12,509 nt of DNA from Thermoplasmata archaeon (GTDB lineage: Archaea; Thermoplasmatota; Thermoplasmata; Lutacidiplasmatales; UBA184), in assembly GCA_030037875.1 (NCBI GenBank), contig JASHPV010000023.1, positions 1-12,509 of the forward strand, written 5' to 3'. The translations under genes and the position numbers were made by a program. Shown here piece after piece: positions 6,206 to 12,509 of this stretch (position 1 is its first letter; every line of letters begins with the position of its first letter). Below the pieces are notes generated by a model. The model was not told the DNA's origin and did no database searches. It saw only the letters and a list, made by a program, of their open reading frames with translations.

Positions 6206-6211
6206 TCTAAA
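6206..6211 (-). promoter_or_regulatory. TATA box of the ribosomal protein L16/L10e gene
   Basis: The minus strand reads GGCTTTAGAA, with TTTAGA at 6211-6206, centred about 28 bases from ATG 6180. It overlaps the TAG stop of pantoate kinase. The GGCTTTA core is shared with the pantoate kinase promoter, suggesting similar strength or common control. Confidence 0.55.
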
Positions 6212-7112
6212 GCCTTTGTCCCCGAGCGCCCGCTCGGGCGAGCGGAACCTCGGCCGCCCGAAGGCCGAGTCGCGTGAGCCTGCTGATCAGCGCCGTCCGC
6301 GCGGGACCCGAGAGAGGCATCGCGAACAGGCTCCGGCCAAACATGGCCTGTGCCACCCGCGTGTCCTCAGTGCGCAGCTTGTGCACTTGCCGGAGCAGCG
6401 ATGGCGGTCCGAGGCGCAGCGCATCCGTGAACCGTTCCGCTTCGAGAAGAAATTCCGGAAGGGACGCGCGCTGCCTCAGCCGAGACAGCCCCGGTCGGGC
6501 GGCGTCCTCTACGCGCTTCAAAAAGCGCGAGTTACCGAGCAACGCCGGACTCGGGATCGCCGTGCCGCCGATGGCGACAAACACAGTGCCCGCCGCGGGG
6601 TAATGTCGGACGCGTCCCCACGGTGGGACGCCGGGAGCCTCTCGCACCTCCAGGCCCCCCGCCAAGATCGCGGCGACTCCGCCCAACCCCCCGCCCCCGA
6701 ACAAGTCGGCGAGATGCGCCACTTCGACCGCACGCTGACGAGAATCTTCCGTGGCGGCGGCAACCGCGAGCGCTGTCGAAAGCGCCCCTGCGGCGCTCGT
6801 ACCGAATCCCTGGCCGATGGGAAGTTCGTGACGAAGCGTGATCCGAAGCCGACCCGGTCGCCGCGCCAGGAGCCGGCGAGCCACGTCGAGAGAGATGGGA
6901 AGGGGCTGCGTCACGTCGGATCGAATCAGGACTGACGAGCGAGCCGAGGCATGCCACTCGGCGGAGGCGAAGACCCCGGCCTGAAGGACGAGCCCCGCGC
7001 CCACCGACCCACGCGCCCGGGGATCTCGCGTGCCGAGTTCCGGAGAAAATATTCCGGTCACGTGGCCGGGGGCAAAGGCCCGGCCCGTACGAGGGGCGTT
7101 CGATGGCGGCAC
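6207..7112 (-). CDS. Pantoate kinase (archaeal CoA biosynthesis), GHMP family
   Basis: This enzyme phosphorylates pantoate to 4-phosphopantoate, the archaeal route to CoA that replaces pantothenate kinase. The 301-residue protein shows GHMP kinase motifs in order. The N-terminal substrate segment is AFAPGHVTGIFSPEL (12-26), followed by RGSVGAGLVL (34-43). The ATP-binding loop is LPIGQGFGTSAAGA (97-110). A glycine-rich GGGGLGGVAAILAGGLEVRE segment spans about 139-158. The combined PGHVTG and GSxGAG pattern points to pantoate kinase rather than mevalonate or shikimate kinase. The start is GTG 7112, with a TATA box 27 bases upstream and so a leaderless transcript. It lies 26 bases upstream of the ribosomal protein gene. 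The partner phosphopantothenate synthetase is not in this window. Confidence 0.88.
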   Translation of the reverse strand: MPPSNAPRTGRAFAPGHVTGIFSPELGTRDPRARGSVGAGLVLQAGVFASAEWHASARSSVLIRSDVTQPLPISLDVARRLLARRPGRLRITLRHELPIGQGFGTSAAGALSTALAVAAATEDSRQRAVEVAHLADLFGGGGLGGVAAILAGGLEVREAPGVPPWGRVRHYPAAGTVFVAIGGTAIPSPALLGNSRFLKRVEDAARPGLSRLRQRASLPEFLLEAERFTDALRLGPPSLLRQVHKLRTEDTRVAQAMFGRSLFAMPLSGPARTALISRLTRLGLRAAEVPLARAGARGQRL

Positions 7113-7136
7113 CTTCGACGGAGCCCCGGCGCGGCC

Positions 7137-7142
7137 CTTAAA
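7137..7142 (-). promoter_or_regulatory. TATA box of the pantoate kinase gene
   Basis: The minus strand reads GGCTTTAAGG, with TTTAAG at 7142-7137, centred 27 bases from GTG 7112. This supports GTG as a leaderless start. The element resembles that of the L16/L10e gene. Confidence 0.6.
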
Positions 7143-7231
7143 GCCGGTGCAGGCTCGTTCGCGGCGTCCGCGCGAGAACCCTCCGCCGGAACGCGGACGC
7201 GTCGCTGATAGTACCAGCGAACCTAAAGAGG

Positions 7232-7237
7232 TATAAT
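7232..7237 (+). promoter_or_regulatory. TATA box of the PAN gene
   Basis: TATAAT within GAGGTATAATCC would start transcription near 7261. This leaves a leader of about 25 bases before ATG 7286. A weak Shine-Dalgarno-like GGAGA lies at 7270-7274. PAN is therefore probably leadered, unlike most first genes here. Confidence 0.6.
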
Positions 7238-7285
7238 CCTAGAGCGACTAGAAGAACTGGTCTCTTCTCGGAGACGTGCAACCGG

Positions 7286-8488
7286 ATGGCGGATACCGAA
7301 CCTGCGCCGCAGAACCCCGACTTCGACCGCGTGAACTTCCTCGAACTGAGGAACAGCCAACTCGCCGAGGCCATCAAGCGGGTCGAGAGCGAGCGGCACT
7401 ACATGGAGGCCGAGATCCTCCGGCTGCAGCGCGAGGTCAAGCGGCTCAAGACCGAGCTGGACCGGCTCCGGTACCCTCCGCTCATCGTCGGAAGCGTCCG
7501 GGACATCCTCACCGATGGCCGCGTCGTGGTCAAGTCCTCTACCGGACCGGACTTCGTCGTCAACTCCGCCGAAAACGTGGAGCACGACAAGCTCTCGGTC
7601 GGCTGCCGGGTGGCCCTCAACAAGCAGACCCTGGCCGTGATGGGCGTCCTCCCCGCGTCGGTCGACCCGCTGGTCACGGCGAGCGAGATAGTGGAGAAGC
7701 CCAACGTGGCGTACTCCGATATTGGGGGCCTCAGCGACCAGATTCGGGATATTCGAGAGGCCGTCGAGTACCCTCTCCTCCGGACGGAGCTGTACAAGAA
7801 GGTCGGTGTCGAGCCGCCGAAGGGCGTGCTGCTGATCGGCCCTCCGGGGACCGGCAAGACGATGATCGCCAAGGCCGTGGCGCACCACACTCACGCGACG
7901 TTCATCCGCCTGGTCGGCAGCGAGCTAGTTCAGAAGTACATCGGTGAAGGGGCCCGGCTCGTTCGGGAACTTTTCCAGCTGGCCCGGGAGAAGGCTCCCA
8001 CGGTGATCTTCATCGACGAGATCGACTCGATCGGCGCCAAGCGTCTCGAGGTTGCGACGAGCGGGGACCGAGAGGTGCAGCGGACCCTGATGCAGCTCCT
8101 GGCGGAGATGGACGGGTTCGAACCGCTGGCCAACACGAAGATTATCGCGGCGACGAACCGCCCCGACATCCTCGACGAGGCCCTGCTGCGACCCGGCCGG
8201 TTCGACCGGATCATCGAGATCCCAGTACCCTCCTACCAGGGCCGGGCCGAGATCTTCCGTATTCACTCGGCCGGGATGGCGATCAAAGACTCGATCGATT
8301 TCGATGCGCTGGCGAACCACACGGACGGCGCGACGGGTGCGGACATCAAGTCGATCTGCACCGAAGCCGGAATGTTCGCGATCCGAGAGGAACGCGACTA
8401 CGTGACCGCCGCGGATTTCGACCGCGCGGTCGAAAAGGTCGTCGGCGAGGAAGAACTCCGTAAGGAGTCCGTCACGATGTTCGCCTAG
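7286..8488 (+). CDS. pan: Proteasome-activating nucleotidase (PAN), AAA+ unfoldase
   Basis: This hexameric ATPase unfolds proteins and feeds them to the archaeal 20S proteasome. The 400-residue protein has the standard order. An N-terminal coiled coil (about 17-62) ends at YPPL, which includes the proline used for subunit pairing. An OB domain spans about 65-125. The AAA+ module has Walker A GPPGTGKT (185-192), pore loop KYIG (217-220), Walker B IFIDEID (241-247), sensor 1 AATNRPD (288-294) and RPGRFDR with Arg fingers (302-308). The C-terminal helical lid ends in VTMFA. Most PAN proteins end in a hydrophobic-Tyr-any (HbYX) motif that opens the proteasome gate; here it is Met-Phe-Ala, with Phe in the Tyr position. 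It converges on the small zinc-ribbon gene, and the proteasome subunits are not in the window. Confidence 0.96.
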   Translation: MADTEPAPQNPDFDRVNFLELRNSQLAEAIKRVESERHYMEAEILRLQREVKRLKTELDRLRYPPLIVGSVRDILTDGRVVVKSSTGPDFVVNSAENVEHDKLSVGCRVALNKQTLAVMGVLPASVDPLVTASEIVEKPNVAYSDIGGLSDQIRDIREAVEYPLLRTELYKKVGVEPPKGVLLIGPPGTGKTMIAKAVAHHTHATFIRLVGSELVQKYIGEGARLVRELFQLAREKAPTVIFIDEIDSIGAKRLEVATSGDREVQRTLMQLLAEMDGFEPLANTKIIAATNRPDILDEALLRPGRFDRIIEIPVPSYQGRAEIFRIHSAGMAIKDSIDFDALANHTDGATGADIKSICTEAGMFAIREERDYVTAADFDRAVEKVVGEEELRKESVTMFA

Positions 8489-8507
8489 CGGGCCGTTAGG
8501 TCCCGCT
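8487..8507. terminator. Hairpin covering both stop codons of convergent PAN and zinc-ribbon genes
   Basis: AGCGGG (8487-8492) pairs perfectly with CCCGCT (8502-8507) around a 9-nt loop. The PAN stop (8486-8488) overlaps one arm and the TAA of the opposite gene (8498-8496) lies in the loop. It could terminate or stabilise both 3' ends. No T-run is present. Confidence 0.4.
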
Positions 8508-8714
8508 GAAGAACTCGACCCGGCCGCAGTGAGGGCACCACTGCATCTCGAGAAGGATCACGTTCTCGGTGTGTCCCGAGAGACCCCCGGTGCGGAACGG
8601 GTGGCGGCCCTGGAACACCAGCGGGGTCCGGCAGTTGGAACAGGTCCGGTCATGCGGGGTCGGCGCCGGCTGAGCGGCTTCCGTCATCAGTCGGGGTGCC
8701 GGCGGCAGGGTCAC
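8496..8714 (-). CDS. Small zinc-ribbon protein, unknown function
   Basis: This 72-residue protein carries a four-Cys zinc ribbon, CSNC (25-28) and CPHC (60-63), the latter continuing GRVEFFSGT to the C-terminus. The central part (VFQGRHPFRTGGLSGH) is basic and glycine-rich. There are no membrane segments. The GTG start at 8714 overlaps the TGA of the upstream EF-like gene in the sequence GTGA, which indicates translational coupling in the clpB operon. ATG 8687 (M10) is an alternative start, and the first 20 residues are Pro/Ala-rich. Its second knuckle, C-x2-C-G-x2-E-x-F, resembles that of the larger zinc-ribbon protein at 4468-5076. Such ribbons often bind nucleic acid or another protein, but I cannot name a function. 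Confidence 0.75.
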   Translation of the reverse strand: MTLPPAPRLMTEAAQPAPTPHDRTCSNCRTPLVFQGRHPFRTGGLSGHTENVILLEMQWCPHCGRVEFFSGT

Positions 8715-9685
8715 GTCTTAGAAGACGTCGGCGGGGGCGTATCAAGTTTCACTTCGTCCAGTACGGCTCGCGCCACTATCCGGGGGCCCGGAGCGGCGGA
8801 CAGGTCGGCGAGCCAGACGGGATCGCCTGGGCAGGCGACAACCGGCCGGTCGGTCGAGAGCCCGAGCCGGTCGGGCGCCACGTTCTCGACACGTGCAGGA
8901 ACTAGTTGCAGCCCCACGAGAAGCTGCAGCTGCGCCCCTCCGTCCAGTCGTCCCCGGTAATATCGGGAATCTTTCCGATCCCGAAGCGTGAACCGGTTCC
9001 CCACGGTGAGGCCGGTTCCCGGCGCCAGGACCTGCCCGCGCGAGACCTCGTCGGCGTCGACTCCCTTCAGCGCGACGCCCACGCGGGTACCTTGAGCCGC
9101 TTCCCGGAGGTCGACGTCCTGGGATTGGATCGACCGGACCTCCACCTCTCGGTCGGTCGGCCATAGACGAAGCCGGTCGTGGGCGTGCAGGATGCCTCGC
9201 TGGACGAACCCCAGCGCCACGGTCCCCACCCCTTTGACCGGGAATGCATGGTCCAGTCGGACCTCGACTCGGCCGTCGGCGACGGGCGGAGGATTCCAAG
9301 CGATCAGCTCCTCCCGGAGATGGGGGACGTCGAGGCCGGGGAGGGACGCCGATTCGAACCGGCTTCCTTTCAGGACCCGGCGAACCTCCGCCTCCCCCAC
9401 GCCGGCGCTCAGGTAGATCGAGACCGGTGTATCGAACAGGTCGAGCGTCGCGACGCTCTCCGCGAAGGCCCGGTCGAGAGCGGCCACGACGAGAATCACC
9501 CGGTCCGCCAGCGCGATCGCGTAGAGCAGCGGGGGGAATTTTTCAGGGAACTGCGTCGGCTCGACGGTGGTGAGCACGTGCCCATCCCGGACGAGGTTGT
9601 AGAGGGTAATGTCGCTGGACGTGCCTCGCTTGCCCAGTTCCTTCCCGAGCTCGGGAGAGCCCAGGACCGCAACGACCGAGGTCAG
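8711..9685 (-). CDS. Degenerate EF-Tu/SelB-like translation factor with an inactive G domain; probable CTG start
   Basis: Domain 2 is a clear EF-Tu-type beta barrel, from GRVEVRLDHAFPV to RGQVLAPG (about 138-221 of 324), with a domain-3-like part after it. The G domain is reduced. A P-loop remnant GSPELGKE (9-16) lacks the final Ser/Thr of GxxxxGK[ST]. The DxPGH motif is replaced by PTQFPEK (43-49), and no NKxD is visible. GTP hydrolysis is therefore unlikely. I recall similar degenerate factors in other archaea, usually labelled EF-Tu/SelB-related. The first in-frame ATG/GTG/TTG is GTG 9577, inside the G-domain homology. Coding continues upstream to CTG 9685, which has AGGTGA seven bases before it, so CTG is the likely start. 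It lies between clpB and the zinc-ribbon gene, coupled to both. Confidence 0.8.
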   Translation of the reverse strand: MTSVVAVLGSPELGKELGKRGTSSDITLYNLVRDGHVLTTVEPTQFPEKFPPLLYAIALADRVILVVAALDRAFAESVATLDLFDTPVSIYLSAGVGEAEVRRVLKGSRFESASLPGLDVPHLREELIAWNPPPVADGRVEVRLDHAFPVKGVGTVALGFVQRGILHAHDRLRLWPTDREVEVRSIQSQDVDLREAAQGTRVGVALKGVDADEVSRGQVLAPGTGLTVGNRFTLRDRKDSRYYRGRLDGGAQLQLLVGLQLVPARVENVAPDRLGLSTDRPVVACPGDPVWLADLSAAPGPRIVARAVLDEVKLDTPPPTSSKT

Positions 9686-9692
9686 CGGCGGT

Positions 9693-9698
9693 TCACCT
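9693..9698 (-). promoter_or_regulatory. Shine-Dalgarno AGGTGA for the EF-like gene, overlapping the clpB stop
   Basis: AGGTGA complements the archaeal 16S 3' end (UCACCU). It lies seven bases before the in-frame CTG at 9685. It shares two bases with the TAG stop of clpB (9699-9697). No ATG, GTG or TTG of the EF-like frame lies near, so this site decides the start in favour of CTG. Confidence 0.6.
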
Positions 9699-12306
9699 AC
9701 CCGCTTTTCGCCGCGCCCTTCGGCGTAGAGCTCGTGAGCTGGATCTCGCCGCCCTTTACGCCGACGGTGATCGTCGATCCGTCCCGAAACTCGCCCGCCA
9801 GGAGACGCGTGGTGAGAGGGTCCACCACCATCCGTTGGATCGTGCGCCGGAGCGGTCGGGCCCCGAACTGGGGGTCGTAGCCGGCCTGCCCGAGGAGTTT
9901 TCGGGCCTCGTCCGTGGCCTTCAGCTGGATCCGACGTTCCCGGAGCCGGTTCGCCACCAGGTCGAGTTGCAAGTCGACGATGCGGAGGATGTCCCCTTCC
10001 GAGAGATTACGGAAGATCACGATGTCATCGAGCCGGTTGAGGAACTCCGGCCGGAAGTGGGCCCGGAGCGCAGTGTCGACCGCTGCGCGCCGCTCCGAGT
10101 CCGTCTTGGCTTCCGCGAGAAGGTCCGTCGCGAGGTTGCTCGTCATGATGACGAGGGTGTTCCGAAAGTCCACGGTTCGACCCTGTCCGTCGGTCAACCG
10201 ACCGTCGTCGAGAAGCTGGAGCAGCACGTTCACAACGTCCGCGTGAGCCTTTTCGACCTCGTCGAAGAGGATCACCGTGTAGGGCCGGGTTCGGACGGCC
10301 TCGGTCAGCTGGCCGCCCTCTTCGTAACCCACGTAGCCCGGCGGGGCTCCGATCAGACGGGCTACCGTGTGCTTCTCCATGTACTCGCTCATATCGATCC
10401 GGACGAGGGCCTTGTCCGAGTGAAAGAGCACCTCGGCGAGGGCTTTGGCCAGCTCGGTCTTTCCGACCCCCGTCGGTCCGATGAACAGGAAAGAGCCCAT
10501 CGGTCGGTTGGGATCCGCCAGCCCCGACCGGGAGCGTCGAACCGCCCGGGACACGAGGTCGACGGCCTCGTCTTGACCGATCACGCGCTTTTTGAGTTCG
10601 TCTTCGAGATGCAACAGGCGTTGGGTCTCTCCCTCGAGCATCCGAGAGACCGGCACGCCACTCCATTTCGCAACGACCTTGGCCACGTCTTCCTCGTCCA
10701 CGTCCTCGCGCAGCAGGGAATCTCCCTGCGACGGTTTGAGCGCCTGATTCTTCGCCTCGACCTTTCGCTGGAGCTCCGGAATCTCTCCGTAGCGGAGTCG
10801 GGCGGTCTTCTCCAGATCCCCGGTGCGCTCGGCCTCCTCCGCCTCCACCTTGAGCTTGTCGAGGCGTTCGCGGAGCGTCCGCACCTCCTGGACCTGGGCG
10901 CGTTCCCGGTTCCAGCGGGCGGTGAGGGCTGAGTCGCGCTCCTTGAGTTCGGCGAGTTCCTTCTCGAGAGCTTTCAGACGCTCTTTGGAGGCGGAGTCCG
11001 CCTCCCGACGGAGCGCGGTCCTTTCGATCTCCAGCTGCCGGAGCCGGCGGGTCAGCTGATCCAGTTCGGGCGGCCGAGAATCCAGTCCGAGTCGAACGCT
11101 CGAAGCCGCCTCATCGATCGCATCGATCGCCTTGTCCGGCAGCCGACGGTCCGACAGGTATCGTGCGGTGAGCGTGGCGGCGGCCACGAGCGCCGAGTCG
11201 TGAATCCGGACCCCGTGGTGCAATTCGTACCGTTCCTTGAGTCCCCGGAGGATGGAGATGGTATCCTCGACCGTCGGCTCTCGTACCACCACGGGTTGGA
11301 ATCGCCGCTCGAGCGCTGCGTCCTTCTCGATGTACTTTCGGTACTCCTGGGTCGTCGTCGCGCCGATGGCATGGAGAGTGCCGCGAGCCAGCGCTGGTTT
11401 GAGCAGGTTCGAGGCGTCCATCGCACCGCCCTCCGTGGCGCCGGCATGGACCAGCGTGTGGAGTTCATCGATGAACATGACCACCTGCCCTTCGGAGCGC
11501 TCCACTTCTTGGAGAACCGCCTTGAGCCGCTCCTCGAACTCTCCCCGGAACTTCGCGCCCGCCAGCAGGGAGCCCAGATCGAGCGCGATCACTCGCTTGT
11601 CCTTGAGCGACTCGGGCACATCCCCCGAGGCGATCCGGAGTGCAAGGCCTTCGACGATGGCCGTTTTTCCCACGCCCGGATCCCCGATAAGGACCGGGTT
11701 GTTCTTGGTGCGACGGGAGAGAATCTGGATCACGCGACGAATCTCTTCATCCCGTCCGATGACGGGGTCGAGCTTGTGCTGCCGCGCCAGCTGGGTCAGG
11801 TCCCGACCGTACTTCTCGAGCGCTTGGTACTTCGACTCCTCTTGACGGTCGGTGACGGTGCGGCCGGCTCCGCGAAGGGTCTCGATGGCGGCCTTCAGGG
11901 CCGCCGGGCGAACGCTGTTCTTTTCCAGAAGGTCTCGGGCGGCCGAGGGGGCCTCGGCCAGCCCGAGGAGGAGATTCTCGACGCTCGTGTAGCGGTCCTT
12001 CCGGGCGTCCGCCTCCGCCTCGGCCTTGTCCAACGCGGCGGCGAGCGAGCGGGAAATGTACTGGTCCGACGGGGAGATCCGGTCGGCCGTGGGCATCTTG
12101 GCCAGCCGTTGCTCGAGTTCTCTCACCAGGTCGTCCGGCTTCGCGCCCAGTTGGAGGAGCAGTTCTCGAGCCGTTCCTCCTTCCTCGGCCGCGAGCGATA
12201 GAAGGAGATGCTCCGGTTCTACGGCGGCATGACGGAGCTCCGCCGCGCGCGAGAAGGCGCGCTCGAGGGCGGACCGGGCGGCGTCGGTAAGTCTCTCTAA
12301 GCGCAT
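9697..12306 (-). CDS. clpB: ClpB disaggregase (Hsp104 family AAA+ chaperone)
   Basis: This hexameric ATPase pulls proteins out of aggregates, usually with DnaK/DnaJ/GrpE. The 869-residue protein is complete by the family standard. It has an N-terminal Clp repeat domain (1-145), then AAA1 with GDPGVGKT (208-215), pore loop KFRGEFE (252-258) and VMFIDELH (276-283). The coiled-coil middle domain (about 405-530) distinguishes it from ClpA/ClpC. AAA2 has GPTGVGKT (610-617), ILFDEVEK (679-686) and pore GYVG (657-660). The first pore has Phe where E. coli has Tyr. No ClpP-binding IGF-type loop was noticed. ATG 12306 is 28 bases from a TATA box, so the mRNA is probably leaderless. It leads an operon with the EF-like and zinc-ribbon genes and is divergent from pyrD. 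Its bacterial character suggests old transfer. Confidence 0.97.
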   Translation of the reverse strand: MRLERLTDAARSALERAFSRAAELRHAAVEPEHLLLSLAAEEGGTARELLLQLGAKPDDLVRELEQRLAKMPTADRISPSDQYISRSLAAALDKAEAEADARKDRYTSVENLLLGLAEAPSAARDLLEKNSVRPAALKAAIETLRGAGRTVTDRQEESKYQALEKYGRDLTQLARQHKLDPVIGRDEEIRRVIQILSRRTKNNPVLIGDPGVGKTAIVEGLALRIASGDVPESLKDKRVIALDLGSLLAGAKFRGEFEERLKAVLQEVERSEGQVVMFIDELHTLVHAGATEGGAMDASNLLKPALARGTLHAIGATTTQEYRKYIEKDAALERRFQPVVVREPTVEDTISILRGLKERYELHHGVRIHDSALVAAATLTARYLSDRRLPDKAIDAIDEAASSVRLGLDSRPPELDQLTRRLRQLEIERTALRREADSASKERLKALEKELAELKERDSALTARWNRERAQVQEVRTLRERLDKLKVEAEEAERTGDLEKTARLRYGEIPELQRKVEAKNQALKPSQGDSLLREDVDEEDVAKVVAKWSGVPVSRMLEGETQRLLHLEDELKKRVIGQDEAVDLVSRAVRRSRSGLADPNRPMGSFLFIGPTGVGKTELAKALAEVLFHSDKALVRIDMSEYMEKHTVARLIGAPPGYVGYEEGGQLTEAVRTRPYTVILFDEVEKAHADVVNVLLQLLDDGRLTDGQGRTVDFRNTLVIMTSNLATDLLAEAKTDSERRAAVDTALRAHFRPEFLNRLDDIVIFRNLSEGDILRIVDLQLDLVANRLRERRIQLKATDEARKLLGQAGYDPQFGARPLRRTIQRMVVDPLTTRLLAGEFRDGSTITVGVKGGEIQLTSSTPKGAAKSG

Positions 12307-12330
12307 GGGGAAAATCGCACCGCCTATCCC

Positions 12331-12337
12331 TTATAAA
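12331..12337. promoter_or_regulatory. TATA box shared by divergent clpB and pyrD
   Basis: TTATAAA (TTTATAA on the minus strand) is the only AT-rich element in the 48-base gap. Its centre is 28 bases from the clpB ATG, the normal distance for a leaderless start. It is about 21 bases from the pyrD ATG and 27 from the GTG two codons later. The near-palindromic core could drive transcription both ways. Confidence 0.6.
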
Positions 12338-12354
12338 CGGACCACGGCTCCGCG

Positions 12355-12509
12355 ATGCCAGTGGCGGATCTCCGGACGACAGTAGCGGGACTCACGTTTC
12401 GAAATCCACTCTGGTTGGCGTCCGGGATCTGGGGCGAGAGCGGCAATTCCCTGAAAGGGGCCTGGGAGGCGGGCGCCGGAGGCGTCGTCACCAAGTCGAT
12501 CGGCAGCGA
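12355..12509 (+). CDS. pyrD: Dihydroorotate dehydrogenase, N-terminal part (3' end outside window)
   Basis: The first 51 codons are present. The segment LTFRNPLWLASGIWGESGNS followed by AWEAGAGGVVTKSIGS matches the N-terminus of class 1 dihydroorotate dehydrogenase, including the conserved ASG and the Lys in the VVTKS element that contacts FMN. The enzyme oxidises dihydroorotate to orotate in pyrimidine synthesis. Class 1A and 1B cannot be separated from this fragment; 1B with a PyrK partner is the common archaeal type. The start could be ATG 12355 or GTG 12361, the latter fitting the TATA distance for a leaderless mRNA better. It is divergent from clpB. Confidence 0.88.
   Translation, partial: MPVADLRTTVAGLTFRNPLWLASGIWGESGNSLKGAWEAGAGGVVTKSIGS

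Noticed and set aside
5641..6210. Plus-strand frame opposite the L16/L10e gene
   Set aside because: It is antisense to a highly conserved ribosomal protein and has no motif of its own.
9835..12201. Two long plus-strand open frames (9835-10932 and 11200-12201) opposite clpB
   Set aside because: They mirror the codon pattern of clpB on the other strand, show no domain or motif, and clpB matches its family across this whole span. GC-rich coding DNA often yields such antisense frames.

Overview
This GC-rich window comes from the chromosome of an archaeon. The evidence is a proteasome-activating AAA+ nucleotidase (PAN), an archaeal-type ribosomal protein uL16/L10e, a pantoate kinase (archaeal CoA pathway), a tRNA without encoded CCA carrying a bulge-helix-bulge intron, and TATA boxes about 27-30 bases upstream of several start codons, as expected for leaderless archaeal mRNAs. 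The mixture (PAN, a bacterial-type ClpB, a bacterial/eukaryotic-type malic enzyme, high GC) suggests an uncultured euryarchaeal lineage, possibly Thermoplasmatota. That placement is inference.

Layout. 3-206 (+) is the C-terminal end of a small membrane protein, followed after one base by a DUF6390-like gene (208-945, +). A group of mutually exclusive hairpins (949-985) precedes the initiator tRNA-Met gene (1017-1120, +), whose D-loop holds a 29-nt intron. An NRAMP-like transporter (about 1338-2549, +) converges on a malic enzyme (2579-4336 or 4378, -). Next are a zinc-ribbon/polyproline protein (4468-5076, -) and a divergent universal stress protein (5187-5693, +). The latter overlaps tail-to-tail with ribosomal protein L16/L10e (5671-6180, -), which follows pantoate kinase (6207-7112, -). 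PAN (7286-8488, +) converges on an operon read leftwards: clpB (9697-12306), a degenerate EF-Tu-like protein (8711-9685, probable CTG start) and a small zinc-ribbon protein (8496-8714). clpB is divergent from pyrD (12355 onward, cut by the window edge), with one TATA box between them.

How they work together. Most genes are housekeeping: translation (initiator tRNA, L16, EF-like protein), protein quality control (PAN, ClpB), cofactor and nucleotide synthesis (pantoate kinase, PyrD), carbon metabolism (malic enzyme), metal transport and stress. Several operon-first genes appear leaderless with a TATA box at about -27 to -30. Genes inside the clpB operon instead rely on a Shine-Dalgarno sequence or stop/start overlap.

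I saw no CRISPR array, insertion sequence, phage module or defence system. The most notable signals are the D-loop intron in the initiator tRNA, the degenerate GTPase with a probable CTG start, the variant C-terminus of PAN, and the zinc-ribbon protein with a long polyproline segment and basic tail.
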